A stretch of 64,000 bases of DNA from Tellurirhabdus bombi (GTDB lineage: Bacteria > Bacteroidota > Bacteroidia > Cytophagales > Spirosomataceae), in NCBI RefSeq assembly GCF_021484805.1, contig NZ_CP090557.1, positions 2,678,001 through 2,742,000 of the forward strand, given 5' to 3'. This document shows, piece after piece, positions 8,232 through 17,004 of the stretch (positions are counted from its first letter, which is position 1; each line of letters begins with the position of its first letter). The position numbers were made by a program, and so were the translations under genes. Under the pieces are notes generated by a model. It saw only the letters and a list, made by a program, of their open reading frames with translations. It was not told the origin of the DNA and did no database searches.

Positions 8232-8992
8232 TAGTCGAGAAATTCTGGTGGCACCATCATACGCACTGCGCTTATGGAACGCATAAGCATCGTAAAGGCG
8301 CTTTTCCGTGATAACAAGCCTTGTAATTTTGTCTGTGCTTCAAATTCAGCTTGTGCATTGTTTTGATCCTGAGCATTTCTCCAGACGATAATGGTATTCA
8401 ATACCTCGTCGCGCTTTTTATAAATGGCAAAACGCAGTTCAGCCGTTCGCTTTTGTGTCTCATGGCTTGTCCCGTTGTGCAGGTGATTGAGTAGATTAGC
8501 AGTATTTATAGCTTTTATATTAAGCGGATTCATAGCGCCAAAGCTGACTTTTTGGCCATTAAAGTCAATATGGTAAAGCAGTTCGGATTCTACGGCGTCG
8601 TTTGGAGCGCATGGATCAAGGTAGCCGCCAACCGGAGTTGTGCGCGGCTTCATCATGTTAGCAGCGTGTTCTGCCGGATACAGATTTGTCCACTGGTAAG
8701 TTAAGTCAGGGTGCTCTTGGCGAGAGACAAAATGCTCCACGTCCATCGACCAGGAAGTAGCGAACTTCTGCTCAGTTAAGTAACATTTCGCGAAGAAGCA
8801 GGCGTCAAATTCTTCAAAGAGGTCAGCGTCACGCCATTTCTCACTACATTTTGGTTTGGAAAGTGTCTGTTGATCTTTTGGTAGCTGTTGATCAATTTTG
8901 TAAGCGTCTAAATCATCAAGATACCGTTGTATTTCGGGAGTAGAAAGTGATTGGGGTGGGTTCGGGTTTCGCTCAATTTGAATCACAAGCAT
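8231..8992 (-). CDS. HNH endonuclease, PtuB-like (Septu-type defence)
   Basis: A 253-residue protein with an HNH/His-Me-finger nuclease core. C65-x4-C70, then MDVEHFVSR with H87, WTNLYPAEHAANMMK with N103 and N112, and YLDPC with C128 follow the pattern of the TIGR02646/PtuB family (C-x-C, xEHF, WxNL, N..K, DP). The N terminus (RNPNPPQSLSTPEI) also resembles that family. The preceding gene is an AAA/ABC-type ATPase, as in Septu PtuA-PtuB pairs and the retron Ec78 effector. Both junctions are TAATG overlaps. The likely role is cleavage of nucleic acid during phage infection under control of the ATPase. The HNH assignment is firm; the Septu label is inference. Confidence 0.72.
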   Translation of the reverse strand: MLVIQIERNPNPPQSLSTPEIQRYLDDLDAYKIDQQLPKDQQTLSKPKCSEKWRDADLFEEFDACFFAKCYLTEQKFATSWSMDVEHFVSRQEHPDLTYQWTNLYPAEHAANMMKPRTTPVGGYLDPCAPNDAVESELLYHIDFNGQKVSFGAMNPLNIKAINTANLLNHLHNGTSHETQKRTAELRFAIYKKRDEVLNTIIVWRNAQDQNNAQAEFEAQTKLQGLLSRKSAFTMLMRSISAVRMMVPPEFLD

Positions 8993-10245
8993 TAAGCATT
9001 TTGCAGGATAATGGATTCTAACTCGATTTTGAGAGTAGGAGAAAGGTATCGTTCATTCTCAACTAAAATCGTTTGCAGGAGTTCCCGGCGTTTTTCTTTG
9101 CTAGCCTCGGTCATCGCGTGATTCACCTTTTCGATGATTCGATCTGCGATGGGCGAATATTCGTTTTCTAGGCCAAAATGCGTAACCATTAATTCAGAAA
9201 AGCTCTTTCCGACCACTTCATCTGTGACGGTTTCTTTCGTAGTGAGGTCAAAAATCGTGGCTTTTTTGATGCTCGAAATAATAGCTGGTGAGTGCGTAGC
9301 GGCAATAAACTGAATATTAGGAAAAAGACTGGTTAGTAATGGTAGAACCTGGTATTGTAATTCAAGGTGAAGGTGGGTTTCTGGCTCGTCGATCAGAACG
9401 ATTCCGCAGGGGTTGTACGAAAAGTTACCAACCTGCTTGCGAATCAAATCGACGCGCATGAACAAATCCATCAGAATACTCAGCAGCGCAGAAAATCCTT
9501 CTGACAATGTATCGAACGTAAGCTGGCGTCCATCTGAAAGCTGAATATAAAAGTCGAAACTCTCCTGAACAAAAACTAACTCTAGCCCCTTGTCTTCAAA
9601 AATTGAGCGGAACGTTTCTGTTATTTTACTGAAAAACCGCTCCGTTTGTTCAATCTTTTCTTTGTTGTTGTTGAGCTGATCAAAAGCCTGATAAACTTTT
9701 TGGTTAACCAGATACTGCTTAAACTGATTTGTAAATTTTTGTGTTGAGTCATCTTTCAACAGTTGATTAACAAAGTCAGTCTCTTTGCTAACAGTGGTGA
9801 CTTGTGTCACTTTACTTTCTCTTTTAGCTAATAAGAAAGAGTACACAAGAACATTTTTATTAAGAATCCAAAAGTTAATTGGTTCAACATTGTAATACAA
9901 GCTGAGCCTATCTAGCTGCTCAAGATCTTGCTGAAGCCTTACTACGTCTTGCGCCTTTTCTCCTTTTACGAGGGTGCTTTGGTTTATAGCACTTTTTAAC
10001 CGATCAATGTGCTTTGATGGATCATTAACCTGAACCAAAAAATTTTGGTGTACGCTACCACGCCATATTAAAATATGGCTGTTTATAGCTTTCAAAATCG
10101 TACTTTTCCCAGAGCCATTTTTGCCTGTCAAAATCAAATGACTAAATGGCTGATAATTATGTAGCACAATATCAAAATCCTTGTACGCATAACAGTCGTT
10201 TACGTGCAAGGATTTGATATAGGGAAATTCTTCAGGCTTGATCAT
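8992..10245 (-). CDS. SMC/ABC-like AAA ATPase, PtuA-like (Septu-type defence)
   Basis: A 417-residue ATPase of the AAA_21/OLD-like class. Walker A is GKNGSGKST at residues 41-49, the signature-like LSEGFS is at 247-252, Walker B with D-loop is IVLIDEPETH at 282-291, and the H-loop is ATHSP at 316-320. The middle (~90-215) is a helical, Lys/Gln-rich insertion probably forming a coiled coil. There is no TOPRIM domain, which argues against an OLD nuclease. It starts at ATG 10245, 43 bp after cysN ends, and overlaps the HNH gene by one base. In Septu systems such an ATPase binds and controls the HNH nuclease. Confidence 0.72.
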   Translation of the reverse strand: MIKPEEFPYIKSLHVNDCYAYKDFDIVLHNYQPFSHLILTGKNGSGKSTILKAINSHILIWRGSVHQNFLVQVNDPSKHIDRLKSAINQSTLVKGEKAQDVVRLQQDLEQLDRLSLYYNVEPINFWILNKNVLVYSFLLAKRESKVTQVTTVSKETDFVNQLLKDDSTQKFTNQFKQYLVNQKVYQAFDQLNNNKEKIEQTERFFSKITETFRSIFEDKGLELVFVQESFDFYIQLSDGRQLTFDTLSEGFSALLSILMDLFMRVDLIRKQVGNFSYNPCGIVLIDEPETHLHLELQYQVLPLLTSLFPNIQFIAATHSPAIISSIKKATIFDLTTKETVTDEVVGKSFSELMVTHFGLENEYSPIADRIIEKVNHAMTEASKEKRRELLQTILVENERYLSPTLKIELESIILQNA

Positions 10246-10288
10246 AGTTGCCCTGGTTATTTTTTAGCAATAATGCCGACAGACAAAT

Positions 10289-11545
10289 TTATTCCACCTC
10301 GCCACGCAGCATCAACGCGCCTACCGTTACGTTGGAAGTTTCGTCGATCAGGATGGCACCGCCATTGACACGATTTTGAGTATATGGGTCAAAACTAACG
10401 GGTTGCGCCGTTTTCAGAATGACTTTAGCAATGTCGTTCAGCTTTAGACTATCAACGTCTGTAGCCTCTTCGTAGGTATTGATATTAAGTTGGTAAACAA
10501 TTTCACGAACCACGCAGCGCGTGCGGAACGTACCGTGCTGAAGCGTGTATTTACTGCCTGCTTTCAGCGCTTTCGTATCCATCCAGCACAGCATGGCTTC
10601 GATGTTCTGGCTAACGATAGGCTGACGGTCTGATTTAACGATCAAATTTCCCCGGCTTACGTCCACATCGTCCGCTAAGTGAAGAATGACCGACATCGGC
10701 GCAAAGGCTTCGTCGTAGTGCGCTTCGGCCAGTTCGATGGCTTCGACCGTGGAGGTTTCGCCGGAAGGAAGTACCGTGACGGCATCCCCTTTACGGAAAA
10801 TACCACTTGTGATTTTTCCGGCATAACCCCGGTAGTCGTGTAAGTCGGTCGTCTGCGGACGAATGACGTACTGCACCGGAAAACGGGCGTGGGTCAGGTT
10901 TTCGTCGTGATCGATGGCTACGTCTTCGAGGTGGCTCAGCAGCGTTTTTCCGTCGTACCACGGCATATGAACCGATTTATCCACCACATTATCGCCGTTA
11001 AGTGCGCTTAGTGGGATATACGTAACGTCTTTTGAAAGTGATAATTTCTGGGCCAGTTCTGCGTACTGGATGCAGATATTGGAGAAAACATCCTGCGAGT
11101 AATCAACCAAATCCATTTTATTCACCGCCACCACAATGTGCGGAATGCCCAGCAGCGATGCAATGAGCGAATGCCGGCGTGTTTGCTCCACCACCCCATG
11201 ACGGGCATCAACCAGAACGATAGCCAACTGGCAGTTCGAAGCGCCCGTCACCATGTTGCGGGTATACTGGATGTGCCCCGGCGCATCAACAATGATAAAT
11301 TTGCGTTGTGGCGTCTGAAAATAGCGGTAAGCCACATCGATGGTGATGCCCTGCTCGCGTTCGGAGCGGAGGCCGTCGGTAAGCAACGCTAAGTCTATTT
11401 CTCCCTCGTCGCGGCTTTTGCTGGCCCGTTCGATGGCTTCCAGCTGGTCGGCCAGAATGGATTTGGAATCGTATAACAGGCGGCCAATCAGCGTACTTTT
11501 GCCATCATCGACACTCCCTGCGGTAATAAATCTAAGTAAGTCCAT
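10289..11545 (-). CDS. cysN: Sulfate adenylyltransferase subunit 1 (GTPase)
   Basis: A 418-residue translation-factor-like GTPase that drives ATP sulfurylase (CysD) in the first step of sulfate assimilation. The P-loop is GSVDDGKST at residues 10-18, followed by DAPGHIQYTRNM and VNKMDLVD. There is no fused APS kinase domain at the C terminus, consistent with the APS-reductase-type cysH nearby. An upstream TTG would add residues encoded by the GAAAGAG-type repeat, so the ATG at 11545 is preferred. It is the last sulfur gene of the run cysH-cysD-cysN. Confidence 0.95.
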   Translation of the reverse strand: MDLLRFITAGSVDDGKSTLIGRLLYDSKSILADQLEAIERASKSRDEGEIDLALLTDGLRSEREQGITIDVAYRYFQTPQRKFIIVDAPGHIQYTRNMVTGASNCQLAIVLVDARHGVVEQTRRHSLIASLLGIPHIVVAVNKMDLVDYSQDVFSNICIQYAELAQKLSLSKDVTYIPLSALNGDNVVDKSVHMPWYDGKTLLSHLEDVAIDHDENLTHARFPVQYVIRPQTTDLHDYRGYAGKITSGIFRKGDAVTVLPSGETSTVEAIELAEAHYDEAFAPMSVILHLADDVDVSRGNLIVKSDRQPIVSQNIEAMLCWMDTKALKAGSKYTLQHGTFRTRCVVREIVYQLNINTYEEATDVDSLKLNDIAKVILKTAQPVSFDPYTQNRVNGGAILIDETSNVTVGALMLRGEVE

Positions 11546-11558
11546 TGGTGTAATGTGT

Positions 11559-11632
11559 GAAAGAGTGAGAGAGCGAAAGAGTGAAAGGCGCAATTGTGCA
11601 GTCGCTCTCTCACTCTTTCGTCTTTTCGCTCA
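11559..11632. repeat. Palindrome-forming intergenic repeat, copy 1 (cysD-cysN junction)
   Basis: The 18-mer GAAAGAGTGAGAGAGCGA at 11559-11576 is followed by its exact reverse complement at 11602-11619, giving an 18-bp stem with a 25-nt loop. The same 18-mer recurs at 12557-12574. It occupies almost the whole cysD-cysN spacer. Confidence 0.85.
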
Positions 11633-12535
11633 TTAAAAATATCCCCCCTTTTTCCGGTCTTCCATGGCGGCTTCGGATACCTGGTCGTCGATGCGGGTTT
11701 CCCCCCGTTCGCTGATGCGGGTGGCCTGAATTTCGGCAATGGCGGCATCCAACGTAGCGGCCTCAGACTCAACGGCAGCCGTACAGGAAATGTCACCTAC
11801 GGTGCGGAAACGTACTTTCCGGGTGACAATTTGATCGCCTTCTTCGGCTTGGATCACTCCCTTGGCCGTAGCCAGTAATTTCCCATCGCGCAGAATCAGT
11901 TCGCGCTCGTGGGCAAAGTAAATGGGAGGGAGGGCAATATTTTCGCGTTTGATATAATTCCAGACATCGAGTTCAGTCCAATTGGAAATCGGAAATACGC
12001 GGACATTCTCGCCTTTGTGAATTTTGCCGTTGTAAGTATTCCAGAGTTCTGGACGCTGGCGCTTAGGGTCCCAGGAACCAAATTCGTCGCGGACTGAAAA
12101 GACACGTTCTTTGGCGCGGGCTTTCTCTTCGTCGCGGCGGGCACCACCAATGCAGGCATCAAACTCAAATTCTTCGATGGTGTCGAGCAACGTAAACGTT
12201 TGCAGCGCATTACGGCTGGCATTACGCCCCGTTGGTTCTTTCAGGCCTTTTGCCCGAATGGTATCTTCTACGTAACGAACAACCAGGCGTTCGCCTAAAC
12301 TTTCGGCCAGCCAATCCCGGAAATCGAGCGCCTCCTGAAAGTTGTGGCCTGTATCGATATGCACCAACGGAAACGGAAACTTGCCGGGCCGGAACGCTTT
12401 GCGCGCCAGATGGACAAGGGTAATGGAATCCTTACCGCCCGAAAACAGCAGCGCAGGTCGTTCAAACTGCCCGGCGACTTCGCGCATGATGTGAATCGCT
12501 TCGGATTCAAGTTGATCTAGATAATCAAGTTTCAT
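11633..12535 (-). CDS. cysD: Sulfate adenylyltransferase subunit 2
   Basis: A 300-residue PP-loop enzyme that makes adenylylsulfate from ATP and sulfate in complex with CysN. The PP-loop SGGKDS is at residues 32-37, and the family stretches HIDTGHNFQEALDFRD and ACIGGARRDEEKARAKER are clear. The start is the ATG at 12535; an ORF extending further upstream only reads through the intergenic repeat. C-terminal GGYF is typical. It is transcribed after cysH and before cysN. Confidence 0.96.
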   Translation of the reverse strand: MKLDYLDQLESEAIHIMREVAGQFERPALLFSGGKDSITLVHLARKAFRPGKFPFPLVHIDTGHNFQEALDFRDWLAESLGERLVVRYVEDTIRAKGLKEPTGRNASRNALQTFTLLDTIEEFEFDACIGGARRDEEKARAKERVFSVRDEFGSWDPKRQRPELWNTYNGKIHKGENVRVFPISNWTELDVWNYIKRENIALPPIYFAHERELILRDGKLLATAKGVIQAEEGDQIVTRKVRFRTVGDISCTAAVESEAATLDAAIAEIQATRISERGETRIDDQVSEAAMEDRKKGGYF

Positions 12536-12556
12536 TCTTTCAATGATTGAAAGAGT

Positions 12557-12632
12557 GAAAGAGTGAGAGAGCGAAAGAGACGCGTTGAACCAACCGCTCT
12601 TTCGCCTTTCGCTCTTTCGCTCATCGGCTATG
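12557..12632. repeat. Palindrome-forming intergenic repeat, copy 2 (cysH-cysD junction)
   Basis: An exact copy of GAAAGAGTGAGAGAGCGA lies at 12557-12574, with an imperfect inverted arm made of GCTCTTTCG units at about 12595-12632 that runs into the end of cysH. The arms are less symmetrical than in copy 1. Confidence 0.75.
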
Positions 12633-13334
12633 TAAACCACATTCTTTCTTCGACTGGTCTTCCCACCACCAGCGGCCTGCGCGGAAATCCTCGCCTTCGC
12701 GAATGGCGCGGGTACAGGGCTGGCAGCCAATGCTCACGAATCCCCGGTCGTGGAGCGGGTTGTAGGGAACGTTATTTTCGCGGATGTATTCTTTCACCTG
12801 ATCGAAACTCCAATCCATGAGCGGGTGAAATTTGAAAAGCTGATGCGCTTCGTCCCATTCCAGTGGCGTCATGGTCTGGCGGTTCTGCGACTGCTCAGCG
12901 CGAATACCTGTAATCCAGATTTTATTGCCGGCCAGTGCCCGGTTCAGGGGTTCAACTTTGCGCAGAAAGCAGCACTCTTTCCGGTTTTCAACGGAATCGT
13001 AAAAGCTGAAAGGGCCCTTTTCGTTCAACAGGTTCTCAATCGCAGCTTGATTGGGAAAATACGCCTCAATTTTGGTGTCGTAACGGCTGTTTGTTTTTTG
13101 CCAAACCTGATAAGTCTCGCCAAACATGCGCCCCGTGTCCAGCGTGAACACTTTTACCGGGATGTGATTGCTAAATAGTAAATCGGTAATGACCTGATCC
13201 TCATAGCCTAAACTGGTTGAGAAAACAACTTCACCGGGAAATAAAGCCGCCAGCGTGCGTAAAGCGTCAACTTCATTTTTGCCCGCCAGCAGGTCGGTGA
13301 GGCTTTCAAGCGTGTAGGAAGGTTCTGCTATCAT
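12621..13334 (-). CDS. cysH: Adenylylsulfate (APS-type) reductase
   Basis: A 237-residue PP-loop reductase that converts activated sulfate to sulfite using thioredoxin. Cysteine pairs C121-C122 and C204-x2-C207 would bind a [4Fe-4S] cluster, which marks the APS-reducing type rather than the PAPS-only type of enterobacteria. The catalytic Cys is C232 in KKECGLH near the C terminus. Together with a CysN lacking a fused APS kinase, this suggests the pathway goes directly through APS. ATG at 13334. It heads the cysH-cysD-cysN group. Confidence 0.94.
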   Translation of the reverse strand: MIAEPSYTLESLTDLLAGKNEVDALRTLAALFPGEVVFSTSLGYEDQVITDLLFSNHIPVKVFTLDTGRMFGETYQVWQKTNSRYDTKIEAYFPNQAAIENLLNEKGPFSFYDSVENRKECCFLRKVEPLNRALAGNKIWITGIRAEQSQNRQTMTPLEWDEAHQLFKFHPLMDWSFDQVKEYIRENNVPYNPLHDRGFVSIGCQPCTRAIREGEDFRAGRWWWEDQSKKECGLHSR

Positions 13335-13395
13335 AGTTTACCTCGGGCTTCGGCCCGTGATTTTGATGTATTCGAAAAAAGGGCCGGAGCCGCAA

Positions 13396-14502
13396 TTACT
13401 TTAATGTAATGGTTTTCTGTTCTTTAGCCGACCGTTTGGCAGCGTCCAGAATCTCCATAACCACCATATTCACCTGAAGCGATGACAAATCATTGACCGA
13501 TTTAGTTTCGTTTCGAACTACGCTGGCCAGAAAAGCAAACGGGTCTATCGCCGGAGCCAGCGTCTGAGGAGCTTCAGCAACCTGCTCGGCTTTATCTGCT
13601 TTCAAACGAAGGCGCATCCGCTTGCCGTCTACGGTCATGACGTAGCCAGTCTGCCCATAAACTTCCATGTCTTTTCGGCTGAAAGGCCAGTTCCAGGAAG
13701 CCTGGATAACGGTCTGGGCGTTTGGATAAGTCAGAATGATCGTTGCTTCATCATCTACTTTTGGGTAAATGTCCGGCTTGATTTGCTGCGTAATGGCCGT
13801 GACCGTTTGGGGGCGCTGGCCGTTGAACAACCAGGTGGATAAATTCGCTCCGTAACAGCCAAAATCAAACAACGCGCCCGCTCCGTTATCAACCGGGTCC
13901 GTTAGCCAATCCAGAAATTCTTTGTCAACGCCAATTTCCTTTGGCCCCTCATGGCCGTCATGAACCACGATTTTACGAATGTCGCCAATGGCTTTGTCCT
14001 TGTTGATCAGTGCGAACGCTTTGTAATTGCCGCCATACCAGGTTGTTTCATAGTTCGTTAGCAAATGAATCTGGTGCTTTTTCGCTAGCGTTTCCATTTG
14101 CCGGGCGTGATCGAGGCTGACCGCCAATGGTTTTTCGACCATGACATGCACTCCGCGCGGCGCACAAATCTGAACGGTTTTCAGGTGGTCAACGATTTTA
14201 CCAAAATCCGTAACGGCTTCCGGTTTGGTCTTGTCCAGCATTTCCTCGATAGTTGGATAAACCAAACTCATCGGCAGGTTATGCTGCTTCAGAAACCGCT
14301 CGGCCAGTTGCCGGTTGGGTTCGGCGATGCCCACAATCTCGATGTCATTTTGCTTCACCCGACCCAGAATCCAGTGAACGTGCGAATGAACCAAGCCAAC
14401 AATACCAACGCGAACAGGCTTTTTAGCCGGTTGGGCAGTAGCATTCGTACTCACCATCTGGGCGAGCGCCAACGAAAGGAGTAAAATGCTGGTTATCTGC
14501 AT
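13396..14502 (-). CDS. Exported Gfo/Idh/MocA-family oxidoreductase
   Basis: A 368-residue NAD(P)-dependent oxidoreductase-like protein. Residues 1-23 form a signal peptide (LLLSLALAQ...ATAQP), so it is probably periplasmic. A Rossmann segment VRVGIVGLVHSHVHWILG follows, then the family EKPLAVSLDHARQM and the DFGCYGANLSTWL region. The substrate is unknown; many Bacteroidota secreted members act on sugars. Its ATG lies 2 nt after the metZ stop, and cysH follows 61 bp later, so it sits inside the sulfur gene run despite no obvious sulfur role. Confidence 0.85.
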   Translation of the reverse strand: MQITSILLLSLALAQMVSTNATAQPAKKPVRVGIVGLVHSHVHWILGRVKQNDIEIVGIAEPNRQLAERFLKQHNLPMSLVYPTIEEMLDKTKPEAVTDFGKIVDHLKTVQICAPRGVHVMVEKPLAVSLDHARQMETLAKKHQIHLLTNYETTWYGGNYKAFALINKDKAIGDIRKIVVHDGHEGPKEIGVDKEFLDWLTDPVDNGAGALFDFGCYGANLSTWLFNGQRPQTVTAITQQIKPDIYPKVDDEATIILTYPNAQTVIQASWNWPFSRKDMEVYGQTGYVMTVDGKRMRLRLKADKAEQVAEAPQTLAPAIDPFAFLASVVRNETKSVNDLSSLQVNMVVMEILDAAKRSAKEQKTITLK

Positions 14503-14504
14503 GG

Positions 14505-15698
14505 TTATGCGGTGATTGCTTTGGTTATTTCTGCGGATTTGGTAAGGGCTTGGGTGAAATCTTCCACTAAATCTTCGATAGCTTCCAAACCAACAGAAAT
14601 CCGAATCAACCCTTCCGTAATGCCTAAAGCTGCTTTTTCGTCAGGCTTCAGCTTCGAGTGAGTCGTGGTAAACGGATTCGTTACAATGGTTCGGGAGTCG
14701 CCTAGATTAGACGAGAGCGAGGCAATTTCCAGGTTTTCAAACAGGGCTTTTACCCGCTCAAAACCGCCTTCCACTTCGATGGTGACAATCGCACCGCCCG
14801 CCGACATCTGCCGTTTGGCCAGTTCGTACTGCGGGTGCGAAGGCAAAAATGGGTATTTAACCGATTGAACGTCTGGGTGATTTTCCAGCGCCTGGGCCAA
14901 TTGCAGGGCATTGGAGCAATGGCGCTCCATGCGAAGGTCCAGCGTTTCAAGGCTTTTGGATAACGTCCAGGCATTAAATGGCGACATGGACGGGCCGGTA
15001 TGGCGCGCAAAGAAACGGATCGGCGCAATCAGCTCGGCAGAACCGACGACGATACCACCCAGGACGCGGCCCTGGCCATCCATGTATTTCGTTGCCGAAT
15101 GGACCGACAAGTCTGCGCCCAGGTCAAGGGGCGTTTGGAGCAGCGGGGTGGCAAAGCAATTATCGACATTCAAAATAAAGCCGTGCTTTTTCTTCAAGCG
15201 GGCCAGCATTTCCAGATCGACCAGTTCGAGGCCGGGGTTAGATGGCGTTTCCAGATACACCATGCATGTGTTTTCTTGGATGGCGGCTTCCCATTCGGCT
15301 TCCGTGGCGTCGGCATCCACATAGGTGTGGGTGATGCCCCACTTCGACAAAATCTGTGAAATAATCTGGTGGGCTGAACCAAACAGTGCCCGACAAGCGA
15401 CAATGTGGTCGCCCGATTTCAGCAAACCGGCCATGCTGGCAAATACGGCCGCCATGCCGGTGGCGGTGGCAATTCCCTCTTCCGCGTTTTCAAGCAAGCA
15501 CACTTTGTCGACAAATTCCGTTACGTTCGGATTGGAAAAGCGGCTGTAAATATTTCCTTCTTCTGTCTCTTCAAATAAGGCTTTGCCTTGTTCCGCACTC
15601 TCGAACGTGAAACTAGACGTCAAAAATAGAGGCGTCGAATGTTCGCGATACTGTGTTTTCTTGGTTTGAGTGCGAATGGCTTTGGTTTGCTTCTTCAT
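14505..15698 (-). CDS. metZ: O-succinylhomoserine sulfhydrylase-like PLP enzyme
   Basis: A 397-residue Cys/Met-metabolism PLP enzyme (trans-sulfuration family). The PLP lysine is in SVHSATKYMDGQGRVLGG near residue 210, and the substrate-binding ending TEGLIRISVGLEAIEDL is present. The best fit is direct sulfhydrylation of an activated homoserine to homocysteine, which suits its place beside the sulfate-reduction genes. Cystathionine gamma-synthase or lyase cannot be excluded from sequence alone. ATG at 15698; 38 bp separate it from the upstream tauE-like gene. Confidence 0.85.
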   Translation of the reverse strand: MKKQTKAIRTQTKKTQYREHSTPLFLTSSFTFESAEQGKALFEETEEGNIYSRFSNPNVTEFVDKVCLLENAEEGIATATGMAAVFASMAGLLKSGDHIVACRALFGSAHQIISQILSKWGITHTYVDADATEAEWEAAIQENTCMVYLETPSNPGLELVDLEMLARLKKKHGFILNVDNCFATPLLQTPLDLGADLSVHSATKYMDGQGRVLGGIVVGSAELIAPIRFFARHTGPSMSPFNAWTLSKSLETLDLRMERHCSNALQLAQALENHPDVQSVKYPFLPSHPQYELAKRQMSAGGAIVTIEVEGGFERVKALFENLEIASLSSNLGDSRTIVTNPFTTTHSKLKPDEKAALGITEGLIRISVGLEAIEDLVEDFTQALTKSAEITKAITA

Positions 15699-15736
15699 AG
15701 TATTCGCGCACGGCAGGTGCTATGCTGGATAATACG

Positions 15737-16789
15737 TTACAATACAACAGTTAAAATATTCCGTAAACTTACGATAATGACAATAATTCCGACCATAATC
15801 ATCATGGCTTTGATGGGCAGTCGGTTCGAAAGGATGGCGGCAATAGGTGCAGCAATCATACCTCCCAAAATCAGGCCCAGAATTACCTGCCAGTGTGTCA
15901 GCCCGATCAGCGTAACGAAGGTCAGCGAACTGGATAACGAAATAAAAAACTCTGCCAGGTTTACCGAACCAATCGTGTAGCGTGGGTGCCGCCCCCGGGC
16001 AATCAGGGTTGAAGTCACAATAGGTCCCCAGCCGCCGCCGCCAATCGCGTCCATAGTTCCACCGAACCAGGCGAGTAACCCAATGCGGCGAATCGGTTTC
16101 TTCTGAATCTTCTTAGCCAGGGCTTTTTTCAAGATTAAAATACCAAGAATTGCCGTATAAACCGCAACGATTGGCTTGATGTATGCAGAATATTGCTCCA
16201 GCGAAACCAGGACGTAGGCACCCATACAGGCTCCAATAACACCTGGAATCAGTACTGCTTTAAAAAGTTTGCTGTTAACATTCCCGAAACGCAGGTGCAT
16301 ATACCCCGAAACCCCGCTGGTGAAAATCTCTGAACTGTGTACGCTGGCGCTCACGGCTGCGGGATTGACGCCGATGGTCAGTAAGATAGTCGAGGCTGTA
16401 ACTCCGTAAGCCATGCCCAGCGCACCATCAATCATTTGGGCAACAAATCCGCCCAGCAAATATAAAAAGAACGTCTGGTCCAATTCCAGCGACGAAGCAA
16501 AGAGCGTAAGCCGATCGATGGTTAAGTAGCTGAAAACAAGATGGCCAACAACCATTAGCGCCAGCGAAGAAAAGACGTAGATGGCAATTTCGGTCCGGTT
16601 ACGGCGGCGCAGTAAAGGATTGGGGAGTGTAGAAAAAGCAGTTATTTCTGCGTCCGGAAAAGTGGCCTGTAATAGCTTCGCCTGTTCGCTGGCACTCGTC
16701 CCTTTGAGCGTAACTTTCAAGCCGTTCAGGTTCAAATCGGTCGGAGAAGGTGCCTCTGCTGCCACGTCGTTAACCAGATTTTGGCTCAT
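15737..16789 (-). CDS. TauE/SafE-family sulfite/sulfonate exporter-like protein
   Basis: A 350-residue membrane protein with about eight predicted helices in two similar halves (GGFVAQMIDGALGMAYGVTAS and WFGGTMDAIGGGGWGPIVTS), the hallmark of the TauE/SafE (DUF81) family. The first ~65 residues are soluble and end in RRRNR before the first helix. Being first in the sulfur run, it probably moves sulfite, sulfate or an organosulfur anion; the direction is not readable. Confidence 0.88.
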   Translation of the reverse strand: MSQNLVNDVAAEAPSPTDLNLNGLKVTLKGTSASEQAKLLQATFPDAEITAFSTLPNPLLRRRNRTEIAIYVFSSLALMVVGHLVFSYLTIDRLTLFASSLELDQTFFLYLLGGFVAQMIDGALGMAYGVTASTILLTIGVNPAAVSASVHSSEIFTSGVSGYMHLRFGNVNSKLFKAVLIPGVIGACMGAYVLVSLEQYSAYIKPIVAVYTAILGILILKKALAKKIQKKPIRRIGLLAWFGGTMDAIGGGGWGPIVTSTLIARGRHPRYTIGSVNLAEFFISLSSSLTFVTLIGLTHWQVILGLILGGMIAAPIAAILSNRLPIKAMMIMVGIIVIIVSLRNILTVVL

Positions 16790-16828
16790 AGCGAATATAG
16801 TCTATCTACTAAATAGGAATTTTTTTAT

Positions 16829-16862
16829 ATGAAAAGCGGCACCCGCCTGGGTGCCGCTTTTC
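16829..16862. terminator. Terminator between the subtilase and tauE-like genes
   Basis: A stem AAAAGCGGCACCC / GGGTGCCGCTTTT with a short GCCT loop. It is T-rich on both sides, and lies about 140 bp downstream of the subtilase stop and just upstream of the sulfur run. Confidence 0.8.
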
Positions 16863-17004
16863 CTTTTGGCGATTGTACAAAGTTGCGCTTCAGCGTTTTA
16901 ATAAGCAAGAAATTTGTGGATATGTTTCACCGGGTAAAAGATTTTTACCGGCATTGTTCAAAGAAATCTTTACTTATGGATAAAAATAAATGTGAGCGCA
17001 GTTC

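Noticed and set aside
8992-10245. OLD-family nuclease (Gabija GajA-like)
   Set aside because: The ATPase motifs fit, but there is no TOPRIM domain after the ATPase core and the partner is an HNH protein rather than a helicase.
12536-12730. N-terminal extension of cysD through the repeat
   Set aside because: The extra residues come from the GAAAGAG repeat and from antisense of cysH; family members start at MKLDYL.
15699-15736. SAM riboswitch before metZ
   Set aside because: The spacer is only 38 nt, too short for a known SAM aptamer.
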